64,000 nt of DNA. It comes from Cryptomeria japonica (taxonomy: Eukaryota; Streptophyta; Pinopsida; Cupressales; Cupressaceae). The position numbers and the translations under genes are program-made. A model generated the notes under the pieces. It saw only the letters and a program-made list of their open reading frames with translations. It was not told the origin of the DNA and searched no databases. Of the stretch, positions 11,703 to 23,278 are shown piece by piece (position 1 is the stretch's first letter; each line of letters opens with the position of its first letter). The DNA is taken from positions 770,501,336 to 770,565,335 of the forward strand of contig NC_081408.1 in NCBI RefSeq assembly GCF_030272615.1, written 5' to 3'.

Positions 11703-12338
11703 TTATAGTAATGAAGCGATAGTAGCCATTGCATCAACTACTCTATTGTCCAACCTTGGTATTTGCTCAAAGGTGATGTGTACAAAATACTGTTTGAAGT
11801 TATCCACCATTCTTTTGTATGGTAGCAGCTTGTTATCTTTTGTCTGATTTTCATTGTTGATCTGATTGATAACCAATTGGGAGTCTCCATAGAATTTTAG
11901 TTCTGTGATTCTGCATTCCATGGTAATTTTAATTCATGTGACTAGTGCTTCATACTCAGGGATGTTATTGGTACAGGGAAACATGAGTCTATATGATCTT
12001 GGAATGGTGTGCCCTTTAGTAGTGATGAACAAGATGTTGGCACCTGAGCCATGTTGAGTGTAGGAACCATCAAAGTATAGGGTCCATTTCTTGGTGGTAA
12101 TAGTAAGGACATCCCTGTCTATAAATTTGACCTCCATTGGTTGCTTATCAGGTAGTGGTACTTTAGCTAATTGATCTACAATTACTCGTCCCTTGATAGC
12201 CCGACACTCTGTGTAGTGGATATCAAACTCGTTGAGAATCATGACCCATTTAGCTAATCTTCCTGTAAGAGCTACTTTGCTGAGTAAATACTTGAGAGGA
12301 TCAAGTTTTGCTACTAGCTTGATTGTGTGAGCTAGCAT
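11703..12338 (-). pseudogene. Connection region and archaeal-type RNase H of element A
   Basis: After the LAKWVMILNEFDIHY segment that closes the ordinary RNase H, a second RNase H begins at WTLYFDGSYTQHGSGANI. Its acidic residues are visible in YFDGS, NIPEYEAL, FYGDSQLVINQ and RVVDAMATI. A single stop (near 11925) interrupts it, in the same frame as gag and RT. A second RNase H at this place is the hallmark of the Tat lineage. It removes template RNA during reverse transcription, alongside the first domain. Confidence 0.83.
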
Positions 12339-12344
12339 GTAATG

Positions 12345-13480
12345 TCAGAACTTTTGAGAAGCAAAGACTACAGCTAAGAAAGCCTTCTCAATGAATGTGT
12401 AATTGAGCTCATATCCGTTTAATGTTCTGCTGATGTAATAGATAGCTTGTTCCTTGCCTTCTTGATCTTCTTGTGCTAATAGAGCCTCCAATGATATGTC
12501 TATTATTGATATATATAGGATGAGTAGATTTCCTACTATTGGTGGTACCAGAACTGGTGGATTCATTAGATATTGTTTGATTTGATAGAATGATCCTGCA
12601 CACTTGGCTTCCCATCTGAATGGTATGCTTTTATGTAGCAAATGATTGAATGGTAGATTTTTATTTGCTAGTTGGGCGATGAATCGCCTGATTGATTGGA
12701 GCCGTCCTTGTAGAGATGTGAGTTGGCTAATGTTCTTGGAAGGTGGCATCTCCATGATGGCTTGTACCTTCATTGGATCTACTTCAATTCCTTTTGCTGA
12801 CACAATGTAGCCTAATAATTTGCCTGATGTTACCTTGAAGACACACTTCTTAGGGTTGAGCCTGACTTGGAATTTCTTGAATCTCTGAAATATTTTCTCT
12901 AATATGCCCAGATGTTCTGCTTGGGTAAATGACTTAGCCAGTAAATCATCCACATAGTCCTCCATGAAGGTATGCATCATATCATGAAAGATTGTCGTCA
13001 TTGCCCTTTGATAAGTTGCCCCAACATTCTTTAAGCCAAAAATCATGACATTCCAACAATACGTTCCCCAAGGATAGGTGAACGCTATTTTATCTTGATC
13101 CTCTGGAGCTATCTTGATTTGATTATAGCCAAAAAAATTGTCCATTAATGATAGCATTGCATGGCCTGCTATGAGGTCTACAATTATGTCGACATTGGGC
13201 AAAGAAAAGTCATCCTTTGGATAGGCTTTGTTAACATCCCTAAAATACGTGCATATCCTAATGCTTCCATCTGGTTTGGAAACTGACACAATGTTTGAAA
13301 CCCATTTAGCATAGTCTATAGGTTAAATAAATCTGACGTCTAATAACTTCTTTAGTTTGGCTTTGACCATTAATGCTACATGCAGATTCATCTTTCTCAA
13401 TTTTTGCTTGACTGGCTTAGCGCTTGGAGCAATAGATAAATGATGCATGATTAAGTTTGGATCAATCCCAGGCATATCTG
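12345..13480 (-). pseudogene. Reverse transcriptase and first RNase H of element A
   Basis: The RT domain begins near PSAKPVKQKLRKMN and continues with SVSKPDGSIRICTYFRDVN, GYNQIKIAPEDQDKIAFT and the catalytic box FMEDYVDDLLAKS. The thumb follows (KLLGYIVSAKGIEVDP, then the ISQLTSLQGRLQSIRRFI region), and then the start of RNase H (LILYISIIDISLEALLAQED). A 314-codon open stretch covers 12345-13289, and an upstream stop near 13320 separates it from the RT N-terminus. All key RT residues are present. It is in the same frame as gag, protease and the archaeal RNase H, so element A was one large gag-pol polyprotein. Confidence 0.9.
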
Positions 13481-13689
13481 CATATGACCAAGTAAAATTG
13501 ATTTGGTTTTCTTTGAAGAACTTGATAAACTCTGGTTTTCTTCATCTGTCAGTGATTTTGCTAGATGTATGTTTTTAGCTGCTTCTTTTGTACCAATGTT
13601 GATTGATTGAGTGGGCTCAATCGATATGGGTGATCGCTCCTGATAGTGTTCAGGAAGAGTGTCAAGTCTCCCATCCTTAGGTGCCTTAA

Positions 13690-15060
13690 AAAGTTTTTCA
13701 CCCTCAGATTGTGTCCTTTATTTTGACTTTTTTGTGATCTAGTGCTGCCATTGATTGGTTTTCAGCATTAGATCCTTTATTTCTTTCATTTTTGCGACTG
13801 AAAGACTTGGCACCCTCTTGATTGTAGATATCGTTACTTCGTTTACTGGTAGAGTCTGTTTCCGGGTTGACAATACATAAGTAATGGATAATGGATCCAT
13901 CATCTAGGAAAATAGGTATGTCAAGGTTTTCAGGTTCATCCCAGTCTATGAGATCAGGAAATACGAGTGGTAAAGAGTCATTGGGTGGGCGGAGGTTGGC
14001 TATGGTAAGTGTCATGATAGAGGAATCATTAAGGTTGGCTGGGATATTGGATATGTTAATGATATTATCGAGGTCTGCGATGGTATCATCTTCCATGTAG
14101 ACTTGCTCATAGTGTCGCTACTCATTTTCTGTGGCTTCGTAGATATGTTGTGGACCAAATTCAAGAAGTCTAGACTCAATGCCTTGTCCTTCTTGAGAAA
14201 GGGGTGTAGTAATAGTACTCTTAGGAATATCTTCAGTAACATTCAAACAACTACCCCATTCATAGTCATTAGAATCTGTTTCATAAGTATTGTCCCAGAG
14301 TCTTTTAGTGTTGTTGATAGGTATGTTGTAAGGTGAAAAGAGATCCCTGATAATTGACACTAGTCTAATAGTTTTCTCTGATTCTGTAACAGAACCTGCT
14401 TGTACTCTTTGCATTTGTTCATATATTGTCTCTCCTTGGGAAGTAGTCATTTCTTCAGGGGGTGGTTCTACCTTGTTTGGAATAGGTTCTTGAATGTGGT
14501 GTACTTCTGCATAAGATGCTTCTTCTCTTTGAATGGCCAACTCCTCTTGTTGTTTCTCTTTTTCTTGGTGTTCTCGCTCTTTCCTTATTGTTTCTGCTAC
14601 TTGGTGTAGGGCCTCTTGCCATGAGTTCTCATTGTATTTATTTTTTGCTTTCCACTAAGGTTGTTGATATTTGTTCTTTTGCCTTGGGGGTAGACTGTGT
14701 TCGTATTCCAATCTCGTTTTGTCCCTAGAAAACTATGAAGGAGGGTCCAATGGTTCTATAATGCCTTCTTGACGTTTGCCTATATGTCCTTTGCCATTGT
14801 ATTCCATCTGTTGCATGATCAGGAATCCTTTTCCATACTATTGTGTTTGTATAGCTACCTCCATAGTAGCAGCTCTGACTTCTTCTTCATCCTTGTATAG
14901 CCAACTAAGGATATCTTTCTCTTTCGATTCATGTGCTAGTGTGCCTAATTGGATAAATTGCCCATCAAACTTAGTGATGAGGTGTGTTTCTTGATGTGTT
15001 GATGCAGAAGGTTTCCCATGAGATTTAGGTGACATTGGTAATTTTGTTAGACACATGGGT
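13690..15060 (-). pseudogene. Protease-RT spacer of element A with a G-patch-like motif
   Basis: About 450 codons in the gag-pol frame lie between protease and RT. Near 14745-14840 the translation reads YGKGFLIMQQMEYNGKG and then HIGKRQEGIIEPL. Its glycine spacing and closing EGIIEP fit the G-patch pattern, an RNA-binding motif found next to protease in several retroelements and retroviruses. The rest is charged and low in complexity: a Glu/Gln-rich helix (about 14500-14640), acidic stretches, and FPDLIDWDEPENLDIPIFLD near 13900. In-frame stops occur at about 15060, 14838 and 14118. The other Tat element has a matching spacer. Confidence 0.65.
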
Positions 15061-15071
15061 TTGAAAGAGTA

Positions 15072-15677
15072 TTATCTAATGCCTTGCTCTTTGATTTTCA
15101 TCTTTTGTTTGAAATCCATGGATAAAGATTTGAGCTTTTCTTGATGATGATCTGGTGCTGAGGAAGTTTGAGCTTCCCTATTGTGTGGAACCAAGTTGTC
15201 TTGGGCTGCCCCCATAGAATTACAATGTTGAAAGGGGTTATTATCTACTGATATAGAAATCTTCTGCCCATTATATGAGAATTTGACACACTGGTGGTAA
15301 GTTGATGGTACCGCTTGCATTTCATGTATCCAAGGACGACCCAATAAAATATTATATGTGAGGTCTATGTTTAAGACTTGGCACATAGTGTCCCTTTATA
15401 TCGGTCCTACCTGGATAGGCAATATTACTGTTCCCTTGGATGATCTCTCTTCATCATCATATGCTTTGATGGTGATCTTTTTGTGTGGATCGATAGACTA
15501 TTCAGAGAAGCCTAATGCACAAATAAGTTTTAAGGTACAGATATTGAGACCAACTCCTCCATCTATTAATACTCTTTTAACTCGATGCTTGTAGACTAAG
15601 AATTCAATGTGAAGAGGAGTATTATGTGGATGGCTCAATGAGATATTATCATGCTCAGAAAAGGTGAGATTATGAGG
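15072..15677 (-). pseudogene. Aspartic protease of element A
   Basis: On the minus strand the active-site segment reads KRVLIDGGVGLNICTLKL near 15550-15590, with Asp-Gly-Gly in place of the commoner Asp-Ser/Thr-Gly. The closing flap and C-terminal strand follow as [17 protein letters not shown] and [11 protein letters not shown]. This enzyme would cut the gag-pol polyprotein. Stops near 15400 and 15500 break the frame. The matching domain of element D reads LIDGGASLNICTLKL, so the DGG form belongs to the family and is not a local mutation. Confidence 0.83.
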
Positions 15678-18104
15678 TCATGTTATGTGAGCCACCGTGG
15701 CTTGAAATTTCTCAATATCCAGATCTTGAGGTACATTTGTTTCCACTAGTGCTTGTTCTAGGATGTCTTTATGTTTTGGCAAAAGTTTTAGTAACTCGAG
15801 TATGGATATTTGAGCAGGGGTTTTTTGCATTTGATCAACTAAGTTATACAGAGTCTTGGGGATAGTGGTTTCTATTGATGTATGCCCTTTCAAGACATAT
15901 TTTTGAGCTCTGGTGGTTACATTGATCAACTCATGTTCGTGTTTGTCTTTGATTTTAATGACATTTACTTGATTGTCATCTGTTGATATATGATTGATGG
16001 TGTTATTGTATACGTGATTTATGCGAGCTCCTCTGGTATCGTTTAATGATGAAGCTCCATCCTTGTTGTAATTTGGAAGAGGATTTTTAAAGGCATCATG
16101 ATCACCATTTGTCTTGAGACCATCGACCGTTAAATCATCTCTGTCAATCATGTCTTGAACAATGTTTCTAAGCCTCATGCAATCATTTGTTTGATGTCCT
16201 TTGTTGCAATGAAAATAAAAAAAGTGCGAGTCATTCCACCAAGGTGGTTTAATATGAGGTTCAAAGTTGTTTATAGCTGGTAATGTGATGATCTTGTTTT
16301 CCAGGAGTTCTCGGAATGCTGATTCTAAGGATTGCCCCAAGGGTGTGTAAATGCATCTATTTGGAAAATTGTTGGTGTTACCCCTTGAATTTGGATTAGG
16401 TCCTCGATTTGTGTTGTTATTTTGGGTATTGTTGGTGTTGTTTTCATTTGAAGGTCCTTGATTGGTATTTGGCGGATAAGTGTTAGTGCCTTGGTTAGCA
16501 CCCTTTTGATTCTTGGTAGCCTGAGGATTATCAAATAAAGCCAATACTGGTTGTTTGGATTTTATATCATTAGCATCAATTCCTCCCTCATTACCAACAT
16601 TCTTGTTTCTGGTCCAGAACCTGGATTTGTCCAAGTTGTTATTGTTGTTCTGATTGTTAAAGTGAGAGTTGGATGAATTAGCTCCTTCTTTGAAGAAATT
16701 CAATGTTCCCTTCTTAATACATGCCTCCTCTACTTGGATTCCATTTTCAATCAACTTGGCAAAAGATGGTATGCATTAGAGCTTGAGTATGTAACTCATC
16801 TCACTATTTAGATTGTTGATGAAAATTTCCATCTTTTCCTTTTCGGGCACATCTCGAGGATATCTCAAAACTATTTGTCTCCAATGTTGAAGAAAAACCA
16901 TGAATGTTTCATTGTTTTTTTGTTTGGTATTACACACATCCAACATGGTGATTGCGTGTTGAATATTGTAGGAGTATTGAGTGATAAATTTATTGACCAA
17001 CCCATCAAAGGATCTTACGGGGGGTGTAAGTTTGGATAACCACTCCATTGTTTGTCCTCCCAAGCTTCTTGGGAATAGCCTCATCAAATAAGTATCATCA
17101 TGGAGAAATTCAAGACTCATGGTACAAAACTATTGAACATGATAGCGAGGATCACTCTTACCATCATATTTGTCATATTTGGGTATGTCTAAATTCAGGC
17201 GAAAAGGTATCATGTTCAATCTTTTGTCAAAGGGGTAAACACAAATTTCATTTAAGGAATACTGTACCATCATCCCCTGTTGCATGTCCTGTATTTGTCT
17301 TTGCAACATTTGCATTTGTTGTGTAAGAGCAACCAAGGGTGCATTTTTTTGCCGAGGGATGGGTTCTTCCTTTTAGTTATCCCTAATTCAAGCATGGATG
17401 TGTTCTAGTATGTTATGTTGTTCAGGTATGTTTTGCTCAGGTTCACGTGTCTCCTCTTCTCTCTGTTGTTCTTGATGAGCATAATTTCAAGACCTTGTCC
17501 TAAAGATTTTAGTGTCAAAGTCTTCTGGAATCCTAACTCCTTTGCTTGTTAGCATAAGCATGTATTTTTCTTTGTTAGCTTCTATGAGTTTTTTCATAAG
17601 TTTTTGGAATAAGGGGTTTTCTTGACATTCTTGAATAAGCTCCTTAGTAATCTCAGTTTCCTCTATATTTGGATACTCGAAAGGATTTGATAATCTTCGA
17701 CCCATACTGGACTCTGGTTGTGGTTTGCTTTGCTTGCTTCGTTGAGAGCGAGTGACAACATGCATCTAATAGAAACTTTCTGTGACAAAGGGGATGAACT
17801 CCTCTTCTTCATGTTGTTCGGGGGTTGGTGGTTCAAATTGAGGTATGTTATAAGTGATGCAGACTTCTAAGAAGAAAGCTGGGTTGATCTTTCCTCTGTG
17901 ATTCAAGCATTGACTAAATGCTGATTTTTGGCAAAAGGCTCTACTTCTCAATGGTTCTGTGTCAAATTCATTTGATTTGTCTTGAAGATATAAGCGCATA
18001 TGACGGAGAAATGTGCAATGAGATTTGAAGAGTTGGCGATTGATGTAGATAAATCTATTCCGTTTGGCAAGTTTCTGAGAACTGAGTAGTCATTTCTTCA
18101 ACAT
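15678..18104 (-). pseudogene. Gag of element A
   Basis: An ATG at 18104 opens the frame (MLKK, a stop, then QKLAKRNRFIYINRQLF, which is conserved in element D). The N-terminal part includes EITKELIQECQENPLFQKLM. A Gln-rich coiled coil (QQMQMLQRQIQDMQQG) precedes the capsid domain: DIPKYDKYDGKSDP, then MRLFPRSLGGQTMEWLSKL and FVNKFITQYSYN-like sequence at about 16776-17200. An Asn-rich linker (16340-16700) leads to one zinc knuckle, FHCNKGHQTNDCMRLRN, of the CX-HX-GHX-C type seen in Tat gags. The stop after LKL near 16773 corresponds to a CAA glutamine codon in element D. All pieces lie in the same minus-strand frame, continuous with pol. Confidence 0.85.
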
Positions 18105-18609
18105 AGTTTGGTGATGAAGACTTTTTCTTCTCAAAATATGAGGAGTGGTCAAACACCGGTGATCAATGGTTTCCTTTGATTTGGTTGGATTATGATACTT
18201 TGTTTGAAAACTTAAGCCTATTTTATCAAATGAAGGTTTATATGCTCCCTCACGACAAAGTGTGTCAAATGATATGGAATAAGAGATTTCTCAATATGGA
18301 AACTTGATTTGACAACTTAGGTTTAAACTAGATATGTTTTGATGATGGAATCCATTTAATTGGTGGACCTCTTGATCAGTGTGATGATGTCACCCAATTT
18401 TGATAGGAGAAAGTGTTATCCTTAGCCAGTTTTGGATTCTGACAGCTGTTGTTCTAAGAATGACTTGTTTGATTGTTTAGAATATTCTCTGATGTTTGAT
18501 TCAAGTTTTGCCTGATGAGGTCGACTAAAGATCCAAAAGGGTATTCGAAACTGATGTTAAAATTTTTCAAGAATGTTCAGTTTTCCTCTTTGTTTTTCTC
18601 AGATTTACC

Positions 18610-18985
18610 TATACGCTAAGACAGAGACTGAATGCACTAAATTTTGCCTTACATGCGCTATTTGAAACCACCAATGCTCTAAAATGCCCATGCTATGCAC
18701 TAAACCAATGTTTTAAATTTTGGTTATGACAGGAATGGTTATGCGCTAATATGTCCTTAAGAAGTGCTAATGTTTAGACTCAAAGCACTACAGTTTGCCC
18801 CCAATGCGCTAGGCTAATGCTTCAATGCACTAATATGGCGCCTAAGAGCGCTAGTGAAAAGTTGCCAAATGTTTAGACTGTTATGCGCTACTTTTGAAGA
18901 TAAATGCGCTAACTTTCAGCTTTGATGCGCTAAATTTTGACTCAGATGTGCTAGGATATTGCTCCTATGTGCTAAACTGCTTTGT
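18610..18985 (-). repeat. ATGCGCTAA short-repeat cluster in the leader
   Basis: About fifteen imperfect copies of ATGCGCTAA (plus strand) are spaced 15-30 bases apart, with variants such as AAGTGCTAA and AATGCACTA. In the element's RNA they read TTAGCGCAT, the reverse complement of the 3' cluster at 1083-1375. Confidence 0.8.
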
Positions 18986-20987
18986 TTTTTTTGTTTTTTG
19001 TTTTTTGGAAAATTTTCAACACTTGTTTAACTTTGATGGATGATTTTCTAAAGTATAAAATGCAAACACAACATGAAAAAGACAACCATTTTTGCCTATT
19101 CTAAACAAAGAGTGTATGTTTTGTGAGGATGTGTTCAAATCCCCAATGTTTTCACGAGTTTAAATACAAATAAGACAATTCAAATAGACTCTTTATTCAA
19201 AGGTCATCAACAATACCATAACTCACTAGTCTCAATACTCCATCAGTGCCGTGTCACCCCCTAGGGGGCATCCATTTTTTTGCCTTTTGCCAGAAATTAA
19301 CCCAAAGTGAATTGCTTCACAATTGAGTAGCTATCTTGGGAGATATATGGTGACTAAACTTGGGGGCGGATTCTTTCCCACCCTTGCTGTATGATATTGA
19401 GGATGTCTGGATACTGACTTGGCTCAAGGTTTCTATTTCTAAAGTTCATAATCAAGCTTCCTGTTTGGTCTTCAGTGATAAACTCCCTCTAGAGGCTTCC
19501 CAACCTTTAGAACAAAGGCTTTACGTATCATAAAGATACTAGAGGAAGGCTAATCGCTAAGCAAAACCATTGAAGGGACATTCATCACCCTCCACGTTTG
19601 ATTATAGTGGGTTGGAACACTTGGCGATAAAGCCATTTCCCACTTAGATCGTTCCCCTCTCACCGACGATTTAAATGGTGCTCTAAGAGAAACTCGGGAG
19701 GGCAAGCCTGCTAAAGGTTGTAAATGCTTGAAATACTAAAAGCGTTAAGAGTGGTAGAGTGGTTTGGCTTTTTGGTCACCCAGTTAAGGGGAGAGCATAT
19801 ACCTTCCACTTTCGAGACAAGGCACAAAATGATTCTTTTTAACCCCATAATTCAGTTGTTTGCTAATTCTATTGGGAGATGTTGCTCCAAAAGGGCATGG
19901 TGTTCTTTTTATTTTTCAAGTTAGTGATTTTATGATTTAAGTGATAAAATCCTGGTCAACAAAGTAAATTCTTCAAGATGGTCAACAAAATGAATTCGAT
20001 AGGGGAATGATTTCCCTCTTTTTCCTTATCTAGAACTTTGAAAATGAGATTTTTTAACTTATGCAAGAAATGAAATGGATCCTTTTAAACACCAAAGGAT
20101 GGTGAGATTCATTTTAAAATTTTGCAAAAGGAAAGTTTGTCTTGTTCCTTTTTGTTGGTGTAAATGATTATTCATCTTGGATATTATTACACCTTACTTA
20201 AGTTTACTTAGGAAATTCATTTCATAGTAGTTTGGGTATGAGACACTTGGGTGTTTGTGCCACATTGGGATAGTGTGTGTAGGAGAATTTCCACCTTTTA
20301 AGGTGTTGATCTTGTTACTACTTTATCATATCCACTTATTGTGGAGTGATAATTCCACCTTCGGTGGGTGATCCACCTCATGTGAAATATTTTATTGTTT
20401 CTCCTACCTACCACACCTATTTCCTACCTACCCTTGTTTCTTATTGAGTCACATGTCATGTTTGTGTGCTCACATATCCATTTAGCCTTGCCTATATAAG
20501 CAGACTCATCTTCATTGTATAAACAACTATTGAATAATGCTTGATGATCCAGTTGATCAGTTTTTAAATCTTGATAGAATATAATTTATTCCTATCATCT
20601 ATTTTGTTCTCTCTTATTTGTGCTTTCCATTGCCTCTTGATCTTGGCAAAATCTCACACTTTTAAACCCCAAAATCAAAGTGTTTTCTCTTCCTATGAAA
20701 CCAAGGTAACGTTTTTGTTTGTTGTTCTTTTTAAGTACTCCAAAATGAAAATGAGTTCATTTTACTAATAAGGAAATGAAGAAAACTTCAAATAACTAAC
20801 TTAACAAAGTTAGAAATACAAAAATTTAATCCAAAGCCTAAAACTTAGTAAAAGAAAATTCTCCCAACCCTGCAAACAAATGTTAGTTACCTGCAATAAA
20901 ACCAGTTAGAGATGAAATTTTTTAATGTGGACTTCTACAAGTCTAATGTCATGTCTCTTTTATAGTTTTGTTTTTCTCTCTATGTCT

Positions 20988-21245
20988 ATTATGCGCTAAC
21001 ATATAAACTAGATGCATTACATAATGGAACCTATGCGCTAACAAAAAAACCCTTATGCACTACGCTATTACAGGGATGTTTTGCACTGATGTTTTAAAGC
21101 TTTGAGACCTACATGAAATAATAGAAATGTTATGCGCTAAGTTTACTGTCGGATGCGCTAAAGGATGGTATCAATGCGCTAAACAGTGAGTGGGATGCAC
21201 TGAAGTACATACCGGATGCGCCAAAGGATGGTATCAACATGCTAA
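20988..21245 (-). repeat. Second ATGCGCTAA short-repeat cluster in the leader
   Basis: Around nine copies occur (TATGCGCTAACA, TTATGCGCTAAG, GGATGCGCTAAAGGATGGTA and others). They include a duplicated unit around GGATGCGCTAAAGGATGGTA at 21151 and 21215, ending close to the PBS. Confidence 0.75.
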
Positions 21246-21303
21246 TTCAAGTTTTCTACATACCTACAAAGTTAGTCCTGCATCAAAAATGATTTGATAA
21301 ATG

Positions 21304-21328
21304 GAGTCGAGCCCCACGGTGGACGCCA
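21304..21328 (-). other. Primer binding site of element A
   Basis: On the minus strand this reads TGGCGTCCACCGTGGGGC, four bases inside the 5' LTR end. The plus strand therefore looks like a tRNA 3' end finishing in GCCA. I cannot name the tRNA with confidence. Element D has the near-identical TGGCATCCATCGTGGGGC at 61025-61046. Confidence 0.75.
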
Positions 21329-21332
21329 GAAA

Positions 21333-22720
21333 TGTGTGTGAGAAAAGTGGTGCGATGAAACAAAGAATAGGAATTTAGGTCTAGTCCACACACCAATGGG
21401 ACTCTTGGTGCAAGTTATGGAGTTATATGGAATAAATCAACTTCCCAAGGGATGTTCCATTGTTCTCTATCTCACAAGACCCCTCAATCCAATGCCTTTG
21501 CTCTCAGATCACTAAGAAAAGTGACTTAGGGATGACAATCATGAGAATGAGGGATACTTGATCAATCTAACATGAATGCAATCCTAAATGTGCATGATAT
21601 TAACAAGTATGAATTAAAGTAGCATGTATATGATGATAAGATGCAAGGATTAGTAAAAGAACTATCCTAACATGATATACTAGCTAAATAAGATTATTTT
21701 GATAATATAAATACTTCTAAAATGTTTATTAGATTATTTCTATTTCAAAGAGAGACTAAATGCTTAGTAAAATGCCTATAAGTGTGATGCTAAAGACTTT
21801 TTTTTTGAATGATAGAAGAAGGGCTCTATTTATAGGAAAAATAGGGAAATGGATGGTTAAGATTGGATAATCTTATCAAGGGCCAGGATTGAAAGTTAAT
21901 CAATCCATGTTTATGATTCTCACCAATGAAATGGTGACAATTGTCAACAAGAGACTGCTTGAGAGGAGATGTAAGAAATATTAAATGCTTGAGAAGAAAT
22001 GAAGGTTACCTTAGGAGGTAAGGTTAAGGTTAGGTTAGGGTTATCCATTGGATAAAGCTTTTACCCAAATGATAAACTCTTGTGCAAGGGTTAAAGAAAT
22101 AACCAAGGGTAAAGCCATGAATGCTTGATTAGACCCTTGGGTTAGATGAGGATTGAGTTAGAGAGAAAGTCTCTAATCATGCAAGAGGGTTGAGTTAACC
22201 ATTAATGGTTTGGAAGACTTTCAAGGTTAACTTGTTGAAGACATAAATCCTTTAATGGTTTTCAAAGACTTTGGGGGTTTGAGAAGTGACATCCCTTTGT
22301 TTAGGGATGTGAAAATATTTAGGAGATGGATTAGGCTAATTTATAAGTGATTAGAAGAATCCAAAAGGGGGTTAAAGAGGCAAGTGGGAGATGCAAGAGA
22401 ATGCAAGTGGATGGAGGGTAATTTTAATTAAAATAAATTGCTTTATTTCAATAAAATGGATGCAAGTGGGGGAATAAAATAAATTAGATTTATTTATTTG
22501 AAGTGAACAATTTAATTAAAAAGAGTAGAAAGGGTATTTAATTAAATAAAGTGATTTATTCAATTAAATGATATGAAAGGCCTAAGTGAATTTAATTAAA
22601 TATATCGAATAACTTATTTAATAAAATAGATGATTGTGAATGATTTAATTAAATAAAGGAATGGGTTAAAATGAATATTAAATATTCACTTAAGAAAGTG
22701 GTCATTTTTATACATCTACA
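21333..22720 (-). repeat. 5' LTR of element A
   Basis: The LTR is 1388 bases. It starts TGTAGATGTATAAAAATG at 22720 on the minus strand and ends CACACACA at 21333. Its U3 matches the 3' LTR at 1-524. The core promoter is probably the minus-strand CTATAAATAG at 21826-21835, as the same motif lies at 61537-61546 in the LTR of element D. Confidence 0.88.
21826..21835 (-). promoter_or_regulatory. Probable TATA box of the element A LTR
   Basis: CTATAAATAG on the minus strand, followed by GAGCCC. The matching position in the element D LTR keeps CTATAAATAG, while the solo LTR at 44049 has CTATGAATAG. Confidence 0.6.
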
Positions 22721-23278
22721 CTTTATATCATGGTGCGCTGGTAATAACAAGGCCCAGGATGTGATCTTGTTGCTTTTCATTTTTGCTTGCCGTGTCTTTT
22801 GGATGTGTTCCTTGTTGTACCCTCTTGAGGTCTCAGTTGTCTCATGTTACACTGAGGCATGTCTTTTGCTTGTGGTTATTCTAGCACCATTTTCTATAGG
22901 GTCCCTATAACTCTGTGTGGTGCTAGATTAGCTTGTGTGTTTGTTTATATGTGTCAGTCCATGCATTGATTATGAAATTCCACCTTGGTTCTTCATACCT
23001 TGGTGACTCAGAGATACTACTAAATCAAACTAAGTGCTCACTATATGGTGTTCAATTTTTCATGGATGCTCATGCTCCATGATCATTTCATCCATATCAT
23101 CCATTGTATTTGCGTTCACTCCTCTTTCCCATGCGATTGTTGTCACTCCCTTGCTTTGTTTCATGTCATCCTCCCTCTTGTACGCTAGGGCAATGTTTCT
23201 TTTGAGACATTTCCCAGGCCTCGTTTCCCATGCACCTCTCGATCAAACAATTTAAGCACAATTTCTTATCTGATCAAT
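22721..23278. other. Short unassigned flank between element A and a Copia-type LTR
   Basis: No gene or repeat is recognised. Read on the minus strand from 23278, the first bases are ATTGATCAGATAAG. These resemble the Copia primer site ATTGGTATCAGAGC with two bases missing. This stretch may therefore be internal sequence of the retroelement whose LTR starts at 23279, cut off by the insertion of element A. Confidence 0.4.

Larger units (their letters stand above)
18105..21303 (-). other. Long untranslated leader of element A
   Basis: There is no gene in these 3.2 kb between the PBS and gag. Clusters of ATGCGCTAA words (plus strand) occur at about 18610-18985 and 20988-21245. A block at 19190-19830 containing CATCCATTTTTTTGCC and GGGGAGAGCATATACC is conserved with the leader of element D at about 57700-58260, which suggests a functional RNA region such as packaging or dimerisation. 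Small open stretches near 19724 and 20571 have no family resemblance. Confidence 0.6.
1..22720 (-). mobile_element. Ty3/Gypsy retrotransposon, Tat lineage (element A)
   Basis: Element A runs on the minus strand. Its 5' LTR is at 21333-22720, followed by a PBS, a long leader, a gag-pol frame from about 18104 to 10334, a 3' non-coding region with an antisense gene, a polypurine tract at 525-541, and a 3' LTR at 1-524 that is cut by the window start. The Tat assignment rests on a second, archaeal-type RNase H between the ordinary RNase H and the integrase, and on the antisense PMD gene between pol and the 3' LTR. By eye the LTR copies are roughly 95 percent identical over their shared 500 bases. 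A 4.9 kb insertion at 4856-9741 interrupts the 3' region. The target duplication cannot be tested because the far LTR end lies outside the window. Confidence 0.88.

Noticed and set aside
14103-14994. Several hydrophobic open stretches on the plus strand
   Set aside because: They are opposite-strand shadows of the charged protease-RT spacer of element A, which is in frame with gag and pol.
21304-21328. A tRNA gene suggested by the tRNA-like 3' end GCCCCACGGTGGACGCCA on the plus strand
   Set aside because: No other tRNA arms precede it, and its position four bases from an LTR end makes it a primer binding site.
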